64,000 nt of DNA from Bacteroidales bacterium UBA1374 (lineage in GTDB: Bacteria; Bacteroidota; Bacteroidia; Bacteroidales; UBA932): NCBI GenBank assembly GCA_002305545.1, contig DBRG01000009.1:1-64000 (forward strand), given 5' to 3'. Under the pieces are notes generated by a model. The model saw only the letters and a program-made list of their open reading frames with translations. It was not told the origin of the DNA and ran no database searches. How positions within the stretch are numbered: position 1 is the stretch's first letter; each line of letters starts with the position of its first letter. This document shows positions 16,923-24,002 of this stretch, piece after piece. Made by a program: the position numbers and the translations under genes.

Positions 16923-16999
16923 ATCTTCACTATTTAATGCGTAAAGTTACTACTTTTCAACAATTATTCAACAAAAATTATGCTTAACTGGTTACCTTT

Positions 17000-18890
17000 T
17001 TGCGTAATCTATTGTTAAAAAGGGATTTAAGCGGTGTCGGTCAGCAGCCCCTGCTGTCGCAGGTCCAGCTCACCGACCTTGTTCATTGGCTCCAGTCGGG
17101 CAAGATTGTGGACATCCATCGCTTCGCTGCGGAGATCCACAAACTTGCTTTCCTCCTTCCGCACTGCCTCGGCCGCTGTCGCGGCCTGCGGCCCCACCCG
17201 CCCGCCCGGGAGCGGGCAGACCAGCGGCTGCCGCCGCTCATCTTGCTGCTCATATTGATGATATGGGCGACGTCAATGTGGATGAAGGTGGAAGCAGTGT
17301 GAGCAAGTGCGACCAAGAGCGCGGGTGTCTACCTATTGGGGATATTGATACCACAACTATTGGTGTTGCTCTACTATATAGGGAAGAGACATACTGCATC
17401 TATGCTGCTATTGGGGTGAATGAGACTCTTTTTGATTCCCGCCTTCGGCGAAATTTTGCGTCGTGCCAGTGCCGAGGGCAGTGCGTGGCCTTCGTTGTCG
17501 AGCACTCACTTCGGCCTGAACCGTCCGTGCCGTGCGAAGGGAAATCAAGAGGTGTGCTGCGGTCATTGACGTCTGCAAGCAGCCGCCAATCACCTTGCAC
17601 GGTTCATAAGGCTCCTCTATGTCGGCGAAGCCGCCACAGAAGAGCCAAAGGCCGCAGATGCGGCCAACAATGGAAAGCGGTATGCAGTCAGCAGTTCTTT
17701 GCTGCGCTGCGCTCCGCAAAGCCCAGCTCACTGCATCCTGTTTTGCCCCCAACCCCACAGGGAGATTATCGAAAGGGCACCTACCTTCGAACCGCCGGCG
17801 TGCAGAGTATCCGGGAGTTAACATAATCTATCGAGATTGTATAACAGGTCGTCGGGGCCCCTAACCCCGCCGCCTGTTTCCGCTTCGCATACAATCTAGA
17901 TTATGTTAACTGCCTCCCTGAGTGCCCTGAAAGAACGTTTTCCCTGTGCCCTTTCGAGTCGGCGGCAGCTATGGGTTCGCGGAAGGGAGGGACCACCCCT
18001 CCCTCAATCCGCTCGCCCAAGACCTCGCGCGTGCCAACATCAACGTCAGTGCGTAATTCCAGGGCGCGAGGTCTCCCACGTTCCAACGTAAGTGGTATGC
18101 AAGCCTCCTCACTCGCATCAACCATAGTCCGTATTCGAGCAAGCTGCCGCCTCCGCACTTCGTGCAGGGTCGTTCCGGTCGGTGCTCCTTGTCCTCCATT
18201 CCGCTGTCGCTCCATTCCAGACAAAGAGCCCTCTCCCTGCACTCCTCGGTAAGGCTTCGCCTTGTGTTTATACTGCTCGCTTTCTCCTCTCCAGAAGTGT
18301 TCTCCACTACGCTGACGCTTCGTTCTGAACACATCTTCCGAGGGCTCGCAGAAAAGCGAGACTGTCACTTCCGCTGTCGCTCCAGCGACAGACTCGCCAG
18401 CGGAATCGCTTCGCTCTTGTTTATGTCGGGCTCGCTATTCGTCTGGTGCTTCAGCATACTCCGCTACAGGCTCCGGATTTCCGGCAAGTCATCCAAGCCC
18501 TTCGGTCTTGTCTGCCATTACGCCTACAATCCTACGCCTTCCGCTACGATGCTCAAGCCCCATCCGCCGGCCCGACTCACCCGCTCCAACGGCGTGGCCG
18601 AGTACTTCTATTCGAAGGTTTGTACAAGCGCTGGAAAGACCATTTGTGCCCCGCTTCAACCTCATACCGTCCAGCGCCTGCCGCGCCCTACGGGCTTGCC
18701 TGCTCACTATTTTCGCCAGTCTGACGTCACGGCTGTCGCCGTCACGCCAGCCAGTCAAAAATAGTCGAGCCTGACAGGAAACGTACGCTCCACCGTCAGT
18801 GCTGAAATTGACCGTCCTGCCACGCTCGAGGGAATGGAAACGGTGTAAATAAATATCAACATCCAGGGGACTTCGTCCCCCTCACCCCCT
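17000..18890. other. GC-rich, hairpin-dense tract without a credible gene
   Basis: About 1.9 kb is visibly richer in G+C than the genes on either side. Many frames on both strands are open but overlap each other, have no homology I recognise, and no start context. The tract is packed with short GC stems capped by UUC or UGUC on the + strand: 17050-17063, 17171-17186, 17440-17450, 18155-18165, 18251-18263, 18728-18741 and 18866-18880. Others include 18345-18360 and a nested pair at 18369-18405. A 96-nt inverted repeat lies at 17816-17911. A large structured RNA, a single-strand-active DNA site (origin or transfer) or a decayed insert are all possible. A short stretch at 17257-17450 reads slightly protein-like on +, but I do not call it. 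Confidence 0.6.
17816..17911. repeat. Inverted pair of dif/Xer-like sites forming one hairpin
   Basis: The right site (17884-17911) has 11-nt half-sites TTCGCATACAA and TTATGTTAACT around the 6-nt spacer TCTAGA, the format of a XerC/XerD dif site; the second half is one base from E. coli TTATGTTAAAT. The left site (17816-17847) is inverted, with an identical XerD-type half (11 of 11), a 10-nt spacer and a diverged XerC-type half ending TATACAA. The two pair with each other, and AACAGG/CCTGTT plus CGGGG/CCCCG extend the stem inward. Confidence 0.6.
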
Positions 18891-18900
18891 GGGAGAGTAG

Positions 18901-18917
18901 CTTGAATTTACTTCAAG
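18901..18917. promoter_or_regulatory. Inverted-repeat operator candidate
   Basis: CTTGAA, a 5-nt spacer TTTAC and TTCAAG form an inverted repeat 12 nt upstream of the -33 box at 18929. It shares AATTTACTTCA with the operator before the DUF3853 gene (3974-3984), hinting at common control of both ends of the element. Confidence 0.45.
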
Positions 18918-18928
18918 TATTGCTTTAT

Positions 18929-18959
18929 TTTGAATAATTCTAAATTATGATTATCTTTG
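18929..18959 (+). promoter_or_regulatory. Promoter of the right-end unit
   Basis: TTTG (18929-18932) and TATCTTTG (18952-18959) lie 19 nt apart, an excellent fit to the Bacteroidetes consensus. Transcription should start near 18966. Confidence 0.75.
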
Positions 18960-18965
18960 TGTTAC

Positions 18966-19111
18966 GATATAAAGAAACTATATCCGAGGTCCCTTTGAGC
19001 TACCTCTGAGTATAAGAGTTCAAACGCCGAGGTCCCTCTGACCCAGGCACTACATAGTACAATTCCCCAATGCCCTGTCTTGCCGTGATGGTCCGACAGG
19101 GTTCCTTTTTA
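18966..19111 (+). ncRNA. Leader RNA or small RNA ending in a terminator
   Basis: A strong promoter is followed by about 145 nt of noncoding sequence that ends in a terminator hairpin only 14 nt before the ATG at 19125. The leader holds two near-identical 15-mers (CCGAGGTCCCTTTGA at 18984-18998 and CCGAGGTCCCTCTGA at 19027-19041). The first can pair with ACCTC just downstream (GAGGT...ACCTC). It is either an attenuator for the following operon or a free small RNA. Confidence 0.5.
19073..19110 (+). terminator. Terminator/attenuator before the 19125 gene
   Basis: CCCTGTC (19073-19079) pairs with GACAGGG (19095-19101), followed by TTCCTTTTT. Its position between promoter and start codon suggests regulated read-through. 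Confidence 0.7.
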
Positions 19112-19124
19112 ATACCGATGCAAA

Positions 19125-19838
19125 ATGCCGATTTATCTTCCAAATACGCGCTTCAGCGATTGCTGGTCATCAATGGGTGAAGTTACCTTCTTCCATAAGG
19201 ATGGCGTGTGCTATTGGAAGAAGAGGGCGCATCCTGAATTTCCCGGTACTATGTCCCAGATGGAACAGCAGGCAGTTCATCTTCGTGCTATTCAAGCTTG
19301 GCAGTCCATCGAACCGGTAGTGCAGAAACAATGGAATACTCTTGCCCTTACAGTGCAGAGTCATCGTCCACCGTTCAAGACAGACCATCATATTTCCGGC
19401 TACAATCTTTTCGTCAGTGCATATCACGGGTTCGCACAACTTGGTGATGAACATATCCCGGTTCCTCGTGCATACGAGAATCTTCCAATCTTTACCTGTG
19501 AATACAACTCCGTTGATGTTGAGGCTGTCACCGACTTGTCAATCAAACTGAGGACGAAGCTTGACGGAAATGTAGATCCGACCAGATATAGAGTCGCAGT
19601 CCGCATCCAGCTTACACGAACCGGAGCCGGAAGGCAGCCCGGATACCTTCGCTCTTTCATTGCATCCGGCAACTGCACTTCATCGGATTGTCTGGTGGAA
19701 ATCTACGTACCGGATTACAGGTTGATTTGGGACCTGGACCTTCCGGCCTATCAGGTTCATATGAGATACTTGATGATTGATTCGGAAACCGGGTATCGCA
19801 ACATCTTCAAGAAGAAATCTTTCTTGATGATGCTCTAA
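19125..19838 (+). CDS. Right-end element protein, possibly DUF6266-like
   Basis: This 237-aa protein has an N-terminal region of about 100 residues that loosely follows the layout of the 355- and 229-aa proteins downstream: an opening short motif, a helix with QAWQSIEPVVQKQWNTLA, then GYNLFVSAYHGF. A beta-rich C-terminal part follows. I recognise no enzyme motif and see no signal peptide. Expression would depend on read-through of the terminator 14 nt upstream or on an internal start. A structural or surface role is a guess. Confidence 0.7.
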   Translation: MPIYLPNTRFSDCWSSMGEVTFFHKDGVCYWKKRAHPEFPGTMSQMEQQAVHLRAIQAWQSIEPVVQKQWNTLALTVQSHRPPFKTDHHISGYNLFVSAYHGFAQLGDEHIPVPRAYENLPIFTCEYNSVDVEAVTDLSIKLRTKLDGNVDPTRYRVAVRIQLTRTGAGRQPGYLRSFIASGNCTSSDCLVEIYVPDYRLIWDLDLPAYQVHMRYLMIDSETGYRNIFKKKSFLMML

Positions 19839-19886
19839 TAAATACTTAATGCGCCGCTTTATATGAATTATGCTAACATACTTATA

Positions 19887-19915
19887 TTGAGTATGTAAAA
19901 TAATTAGTATATTTG
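19887..19915 (+). promoter_or_regulatory. Promoter of the 19951 gene
   Basis: TATATTTG (19908-19915) is a good -7 box, with TTG (19887-19889) 18 nt upstream. The start would be near 19922, about 30 nt before the ATG at 19951. The 19839-19886 stretch holds nothing else. Confidence 0.6.
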
Positions 19916-19950
19916 CATTGGAATCTGAGGCTGCTACGCATAATTGACTT

Positions 19951-21018
19951 ATGATAGCAAAGCCTTCAATAGCATTTAATGACTTCGCCGGTACCGCAAA
20001 GGAGGTCACTGCGCGTAATGTCAATGGCAGGAATGTGCTGTCTGTACGTGCCAAGCAGAGCAAGGTTGTCACACCTTCTCAGGCTCTTTCAAGAAATCAA
20101 CTCTCCAAAGTCTCCCGGGCTTATAAGCAGCTCTCAGATTCCCAAATGGCCGCCTGGGCGGCTTTGGCTGAGCATCTCAAGGGTATCTCCGCTTTCGGTC
20201 TTGCAGCTGAAATGACAGCGCACAATGCGTTCGTCCGCATCAACGAGAACAGATCGATGGTGGGGATGTCTCTTTTGATGGATGCTCCAGAATATAAATC
20301 TGATGTCCCGGAGGTTGAATTTGAGGACCTTTGGGTATCTCCTACATTCATTTGCTTCACAGGTTTGGTAAGGCCAAAAGACTCTTACAGGCTCGTCCTC
20401 AAGATGTCAGGCGGTCAGTCTGCCGGAGTTTCTTCTGGCTGGGGCAAGACTGTTATCGTGGCTCCCGGTGTAGAGGATGACTGGTCAGAAGCGAATGTCA
20501 CGAAGTTGTACGCATCGACTATCGGGTATTCTCCGAAACTTGGTGAAAGAGTGTTTCTCGAGTTCTGGTGGCTTGACACCGAAAACGGCTTCACCGGAGA
20601 GGCTATGAGAATCTGGGTGACCTGCAAGAGCGAGTCTCAGATTGAAGGTGAGGCTTATGTTCCGAGAAATCAGTTTACTGCAGATAATATCACAAAACTG
20701 TCATCCGGTGTAACCGTAGAGAGATTCAATGAGGAAAATGCCGAAGGGTCAGCCCTGATGATTATCGATATCAAATACAAAAACACCTCCATAGTTGCTG
20801 GTATCAGCGGGGAGATGACAGGTCTTCCAGATACTTTCGTTTCGGGTCGTGTCTATGCACCAGGGCGTGGAAATGGTCGAAGTCCGTGGGCTGTCGGTCT
20901 GTATGAATGCTACTCATCCTATAGCAAATATTGGAAAAACTGGCAGTGTTCTAACCGTGCAGGAGCATATGACCCTCAAGCTGAAGTCTTCGGAACCAGC
21001 GCTTTTGTAAACTACTAA
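19951..21018 (+). CDS. DUF6266-like protein
   Basis: This is a 355-aa protein. Residues 5-95 resemble the DUF6266 type: SIAFNDFAGTAKEVTARN, then GRNVLSVRA, TPSQALSRNQ, SDSQMAAWAALAEHLKG and HNAFVRIN. The same layout occurs in the 229-aa protein at 21823. The remaining 260 residues are beta-rich, with a closing segment containing paired Cys, Trp and Tyr, and have no family I know. It has no signal peptide. DUF6266 proteins are Bacteroidota-specific, of unknown function, and often occur in tandem. The gene has its own promoter. Confidence 0.75.
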   Translation: MIAKPSIAFNDFAGTAKEVTARNVNGRNVLSVRAKQSKVVTPSQALSRNQLSKVSRAYKQLSDSQMAAWAALAEHLKGISAFGLAAEMTAHNAFVRINENRSMVGMSLLMDAPEYKSDVPEVEFEDLWVSPTFICFTGLVRPKDSYRLVLKMSGGQSAGVSSGWGKTVIVAPGVEDDWSEANVTKLYASTIGYSPKLGERVFLEFWWLDTENGFTGEAMRIWVTCKSESQIEGEAYVPRNQFTADNITKLSSGVTVERFNEENAEGSALMIIDIKYKNTSIVAGISGEMTGLPDTFVSGRVYAPGRGNGRSPWAVGLYECYSSYSKYWKNWQCSNRAGAYDPQAEVFGTSAFVNY

Positions 21019-21030
21019 TCAAATCACGCT

Positions 21031-21765
21031 ATGATTACATCAATATCAAATAATATTGGCATAGAGCAGGTGTCGTTCAAGGATTATCAGACGGAAAAGC
21101 TGACCATACTGAACGGCAAGTTCACTGTGGATTCTACATCCGCAGCTTGGAAGGCAGCATCGGAAATTGTCTTTGAGTTCAGTTCATTGGTGATGGTAAA
21201 ATCTGCTATTTCTGCTGTTTACGTCATTGACACTCTGCCACGAGACCGATACGATAAGGCCAAGAGAGGAACTATCCTCAAGTCCTGGATTAAGAGCAAT
21301 CGGTTGCATATCGAAAAGACTGACTATTTCGATGATTATGGCCCGTTGACCTTCGTGGTAGCAAATGCTTATGCAACCGGTGCCCAGAGAACAACCATTG
21401 TAAAAGATGGTTACGTCACTACCGGAATTGAGAATCAGGGTACAGAAACAACTCTTGATAAGAAATGCTTGATGGTCAAGGACAATTACATTTTCTGTCA
21501 GATGATGTTCAAGAAGTTCTATGGACCGGACAGAAGTTTGGAACAAGCCTTTGACATCACGAATATGCCTTCAGACGTAAATGCTGACTTTATGATCTGC
21601 TACTCAAACAGCAGAGTAGATAATAGAGGCGCAGCTTTATCAATTGGCCATATCGAAGATGGACATCTGACCTGTACCAATCCCGATTGGTTGGAAGCCC
21701 TTGCTAATAGCGGCACCTTCTTCCAGTTCTTTGCCGTGAGGGATGTTGTGAATCAAACAGAATAA
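21031..21765 (+). CDS. Unknown right-end element protein
   Basis: This 244-aa protein starts 12 nt after the 355-aa gene and is probably cotranscribed with it. It looks beta-rich with several aromatic strands and lacks the DUF6266-like N-terminus of its neighbours. No signal peptide, membrane helix or catalytic motif is visible. It is sandwiched between two related proteins, which suggests a shared structure or complex, but the function is unknown. Confidence 0.8.
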   Translation: MITSISNNIGIEQVSFKDYQTEKLTILNGKFTVDSTSAAWKAASEIVFEFSSLVMVKSAISAVYVIDTLPRDRYDKAKRGTILKSWIKSNRLHIEKTDYFDDYGPLTFVVANAYATGAQRTTIVKDGYVTTGIENQGTETTLDKKCLMVKDNYIFCQMMFKKFYGPDRSLEQAFDITNMPSDVNADFMICYSNSRVDNRGAALSIGHIEDGHLTCTNPDWLEALANSGTFFQFFAVRDVVNQTE

Positions 21766-21822
21766 ATATACAGAAACTGCAAAACAGTAAAACATTATTC
21801 ACCTTCTAATTTTTCAAAAACA

Positions 21823-22512
21823 ATGAAGTACGTTCCTTCTATTGCCTTCGACGAGATGTCTGGATCTGCGAAGGGTGTCACCGCGGCTAAGAGTCGTGGT
21901 AGAAAGTACATCCGTAACCGTGGTTACGGTGGTTCAGTAAGGACTTCTGACCAGGCTTCAGTGAAGTCCATTTTCAAACAGCTCTCTCAGAGTTGGCACA
22001 GCCTCACCAATGCCCAGATTCTGGCTTGGAATGCCGCCGCCAATACTGCACAGGGCAAGTCCGTCCTCGGTACCAAATCAAAGGTGTCCGGAGCCAACCT
22101 CTATATGAGGCTCAACTACTGGATTGTCTTCTGTGGTGGGACCGCAGTGTCGACTCCTCCTACTCTCACAGGCGTTGACGCCCCTGCATCTGCAGCCGTG
22201 GCCATCAGCGCAGCTGCGATGACCTTCACGCTGTCCGCAATCCCTGCAAGCGTGGCAAACCTCAAGCTCATAATCCTCGCTACCGAGGGCCAGAGCAACG
22301 GTATCACCCGTGCTTACAGCAAGGCTGCAGGATTCACGAGTCCCCAGACTCCTGTGACTACCGCAATCAACATCAAGGCTGCCTATGATGCTAAGTATGG
22401 TGTTCCTTCTGCGGCCAAACCGAAGGTCTTCTTCAAGTATTTCTACGTGAACACCACTACCGGTGAGAAATCCGGCGAGGTGCTTCTCGAGGGAGTATTC
22501 TCCGCGGAATAG
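21823..22512 (+). CDS. DUF6266-like protein
   Basis: This 229-aa protein parallels the 355-aa protein at its N-terminus: SIAFDEMSGSAKGVTAAK, GRKYIRNRG, TSDQASVKSIFKQLSQSWHSLT, AQILAWNAAANTAQGK and SGANLYMRLN. After about residue 105 comes an Ala/Thr-rich, Ig-like beta domain (TPPTLTGVDAPASAAVAISAAAMTFTLSAIPAS broken into strands) ending at EGVFSAE. It is the last gene of the element and is followed by a strong terminator. Codon choice is smoother and GC-richer than in its neighbours, as in a well-expressed gene. Confidence 0.8.
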   Translation: MKYVPSIAFDEMSGSAKGVTAAKSRGRKYIRNRGYGGSVRTSDQASVKSIFKQLSQSWHSLTNAQILAWNAAANTAQGKSVLGTKSKVSGANLYMRLNYWIVFCGGTAVSTPPTLTGVDAPASAAVAISAAAMTFTLSAIPASVANLKLIILATEGQSNGITRAYSKAAGFTSPQTPVTTAINIKAAYDAKYGVPSAAKPKVFFKYFYVNTTTGEKSGEVLLEGVFSAE

Positions 22513-22550
22513 ATTGACGGAAAGTCATCTGTATCCGTTGGCCAATGACG

Positions 22551-22588
22551 TACCCCTGCTCGTCGAAATGATGGGCAGGGGTATTTCG
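22551..22588 (+). terminator. Terminator at the end of the element's last operon
   Basis: TACCCCTGC (22551-22559) pairs with GCAGGGGTA (22575-22583), followed by TTTCG. The remaining DNA to 22720 holds only a 36-codon frame (22590) that I do not call. Confidence 0.7.
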
Positions 22589-22720
22589 TTATGAAAGAAC
22601 GGCCAGGGAAGGAGCCCGGAACGAGCCGAGTGTTACCATATAATAAAACAAAATCATCACGGGAATATCGTAGAATGCCGTTTGGTATAGTACGATAGTA
22701 ATGGAGTTTCATAGAAAGAA

Positions 22721-22766
22721 TTTACGCACAACTTTAGCATTTCTGTGCGTAAAATTGTGCGTAAAT
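22721..22766. promoter_or_regulatory. Right arm-type integrase-binding repeats
   Basis: TTTACGCAC (22721-22729, inverted) and two direct copies of GTGCGTAAA (22745-22753 and 22757-22765) lie about 30-75 nt inside attR. The direct pair has the same 12-nt period as the left-end pair at 139-159. Confidence 0.65.
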
Positions 22767-22796
22767 CGCTTAATTGATTGATTTTCAATCGTTATC

Positions 22797-22813
22797 GCGG
22801 AGAGAGAGGGATT
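22797..22813. repeat. attR: right copy of the attachment-site repeat
   Basis: GCGGAGAGAGAGGGATT is the 3' end of tRNA-Ser plus one flanking base and matches 17-33 with one mismatch. The element restores a complete tRNA gene on its right side. Confidence 0.8.
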
Positions 22814-22882
22814 CGAACCCCCGGACCCTTGCGGGTCAACGGTTTTCAAGACCGCCGCAATCGACCACTCTGCCATCTCTCC
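22798..22882 (-). tRNA. tRNA-Ser (anticodon UGA)
   Basis: This is an 85-nt tRNA with a 7-bp acceptor stem (GGAGAGA/TCTCTCC) and G as discriminator base. The anticodon loop CTTGAAA gives anticodon TGA, a class II variable arm surrounds GACCCGCAAGGGTC, and the T-arm is GGGGGTTCGAATCCCTC. CCA is not encoded. The gene is the integration target of the element. Confidence 0.97.
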
Positions 22883-22961
22883 GTTTTCATGCCCTTTCTT
22901 GCTATGCCTAATGAGTCTTAAGGGGTTGCAAAAGTAAGGAAAAATTGGGATATGACACGTG

Positions 22962-23972
22962 TCAATAGATACTTTTTTCTTTTTTTAGCCATTCCACGGT
23001 ATCGGCAAGGGTATCTTTTAATGGTCTGGTGGCATAACCCAGTTCCAGACGTGCCTTGTCAGAGGAGAATATGGCGTTGGTGGCCAGGGTGTATAGTGAA
23101 TAGGATGAGAAAAGCGGTAATTGTTTGTTAATCTTGTAATACAGAGAACAGAAAGGCAGGGCAGCTTTTGCAAGCCACATGGGAGCCATAAGCCTGGGTG
23201 TTTTTTTACCTGTGACACTCTGAAAAGTTCGAAAAAATTCTTTTATGGATATATATCGGTTACCCAGGATGTAGCATTCCCCCCTGCCCCCTTTCCTGCA
23301 GGAGGATATGGTGCCTGATGCCACATCGCGTACATCTACAAAATCGTAGCCCCCATCGACTCCCATGGGCAAAGACCCACGCCAACAGTCAATCACCAGC
23401 TGTGTTGCGTAATTATTAGCGTGGGAATTGGGACCGCAAATACCGGACGGGTGAACGATGGTGGCATCCAGGCCTTTTTGTGCTGCATCCAGAACGTATT
23501 GAGTGGCCTCGGCTTTTGTTTTGCTGTACATCCCGTAAACAAGATCCTTGTCAAAATGATCTATCTCGTGTATGACCTGTCCCATTGGTTTTTCCGGTAT
23601 GGCATGCACCGAACTTACATATACAAGTTTGGTTGCTTTGAATTTTATGGCGGCGTCGATAACATTTCTTGTCCCTCTGACATTTACGTCATATACGATA
23701 GGCTGGTATTTCAGGGAAGTGGTCACAATGCCGGCCGCATGGATTACAAAAATATCATAGTCCGGACTAACACAGAAAAAAGTTTCCAAAGATAAAGGAT
23801 CCAACACATTCCCGTAACAGATCTCCGCCTGTGGAGGCAGGCGTGAGGCCAACACATCACCCTGCAGTACAAGAGCACGTACTTTTCTGCCATCAGCAAG
23901 TAATTGGGATACTATGGTATAACCCAAATGTCCGGCAGCTCCGGTCACTAAAAATATTTCTTGTTTTTGCAC
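22962..23972 (-). CDS. NAD-dependent epimerase/dehydratase (extended SDR)
   Basis: This is a 336-aa extended short-chain dehydrogenase. The nucleotide-binding motif is GAAGHLG (11-17). The catalytic pair is Y149-x-x-x-K153 (YSKTK), with SSVHA upstream as the Ser-containing motif. The substrate is not evident; it may be a sugar nucleotide or a hydroxysteroid-like compound. It lies 30 nt downstream of a hybrid histidine kinase in the same orientation and is probably the last gene of that transcription unit. Confidence 0.92.
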   Translation of the reverse strand: MQKQEIFLVTGAAGHLGYTIVSQLLADGRKVRALVLQGDVLASRLPPQAEICYGNVLDPLSLETFFCVSPDYDIFVIHAAGIVTTSLKYQPIVYDVNVRGTRNVIDAAIKFKATKLVYVSSVHAIPEKPMGQVIHEIDHFDKDLVYGMYSKTKAEATQYVLDAAQKGLDATIVHPSGICGPNSHANNYATQLVIDCWRGSLPMGVDGGYDFVDVRDVASGTISSCRKGGRGECYILGNRYISIKEFFRTFQSVTGKKTPRLMAPMWLAKAALPFCSLYYKINKQLPLFSSYSLYTLATNAIFSSDKARLELGYATRPLKDTLADTVEWLKKEKSIY

Positions 23973-24002
23973 ATAATATACATGACAAGAAACATGCCGT
24001 TA

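Larger units (their letters stand above)
17..22813. mobile_element. Integrative element inserted in tRNA-Ser, carrying a defence-like operon
   Basis: The element lies between a 17-nt direct repeat (17-33 and 22797-22813, 16 of 17 identical), the right copy being the 3' end of a tRNA-Ser gene. An integrase gene sits just inside the left end and arm-type GTGCGTAAA repeats sit inside both ends. The backbone (DUF3853, RepA-like ATPase, zinc-finger primase-like protein) is typical of Bacteroidota mobilizable or integrative elements. No relaxase or coupling protein is recognisable, so the mode of transfer is unknown. Cargo comprises a seven-gene restriction-like operon, a MazF-type operon, a GC-rich hairpin tract and DUF6266-like genes. 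Confidence 0.85.

Noticed and set aside
17816..17911. Integron attC site
   Set aside because: The hairpin has GTTAAC-like ends, but no integron integrase or cassette array is present. The 11-6-11 layout fits a Xer site better.
17000..18774. Several long open frames on both strands (for example 17086-17826 and 18162-18764)
   Set aside because: They overlap one another in many frames, have skewed Ser/Arg/Pro composition and no recognisable domain. They reflect GC-rich, stop-poor DNA.
17000..18890. Group II intron, retron or diversity-generating retroelement
   Set aside because: No reverse transcriptase is encoded in or near the tract, and no intron domain V-like hairpin or template/variable repeat pair was seen.
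22590..22700. A 36-codon ORF between the last terminator and attR
   Set aside because: It starts next to the terminator tail, has no ribosome-binding context and shows no recognisable sequence.
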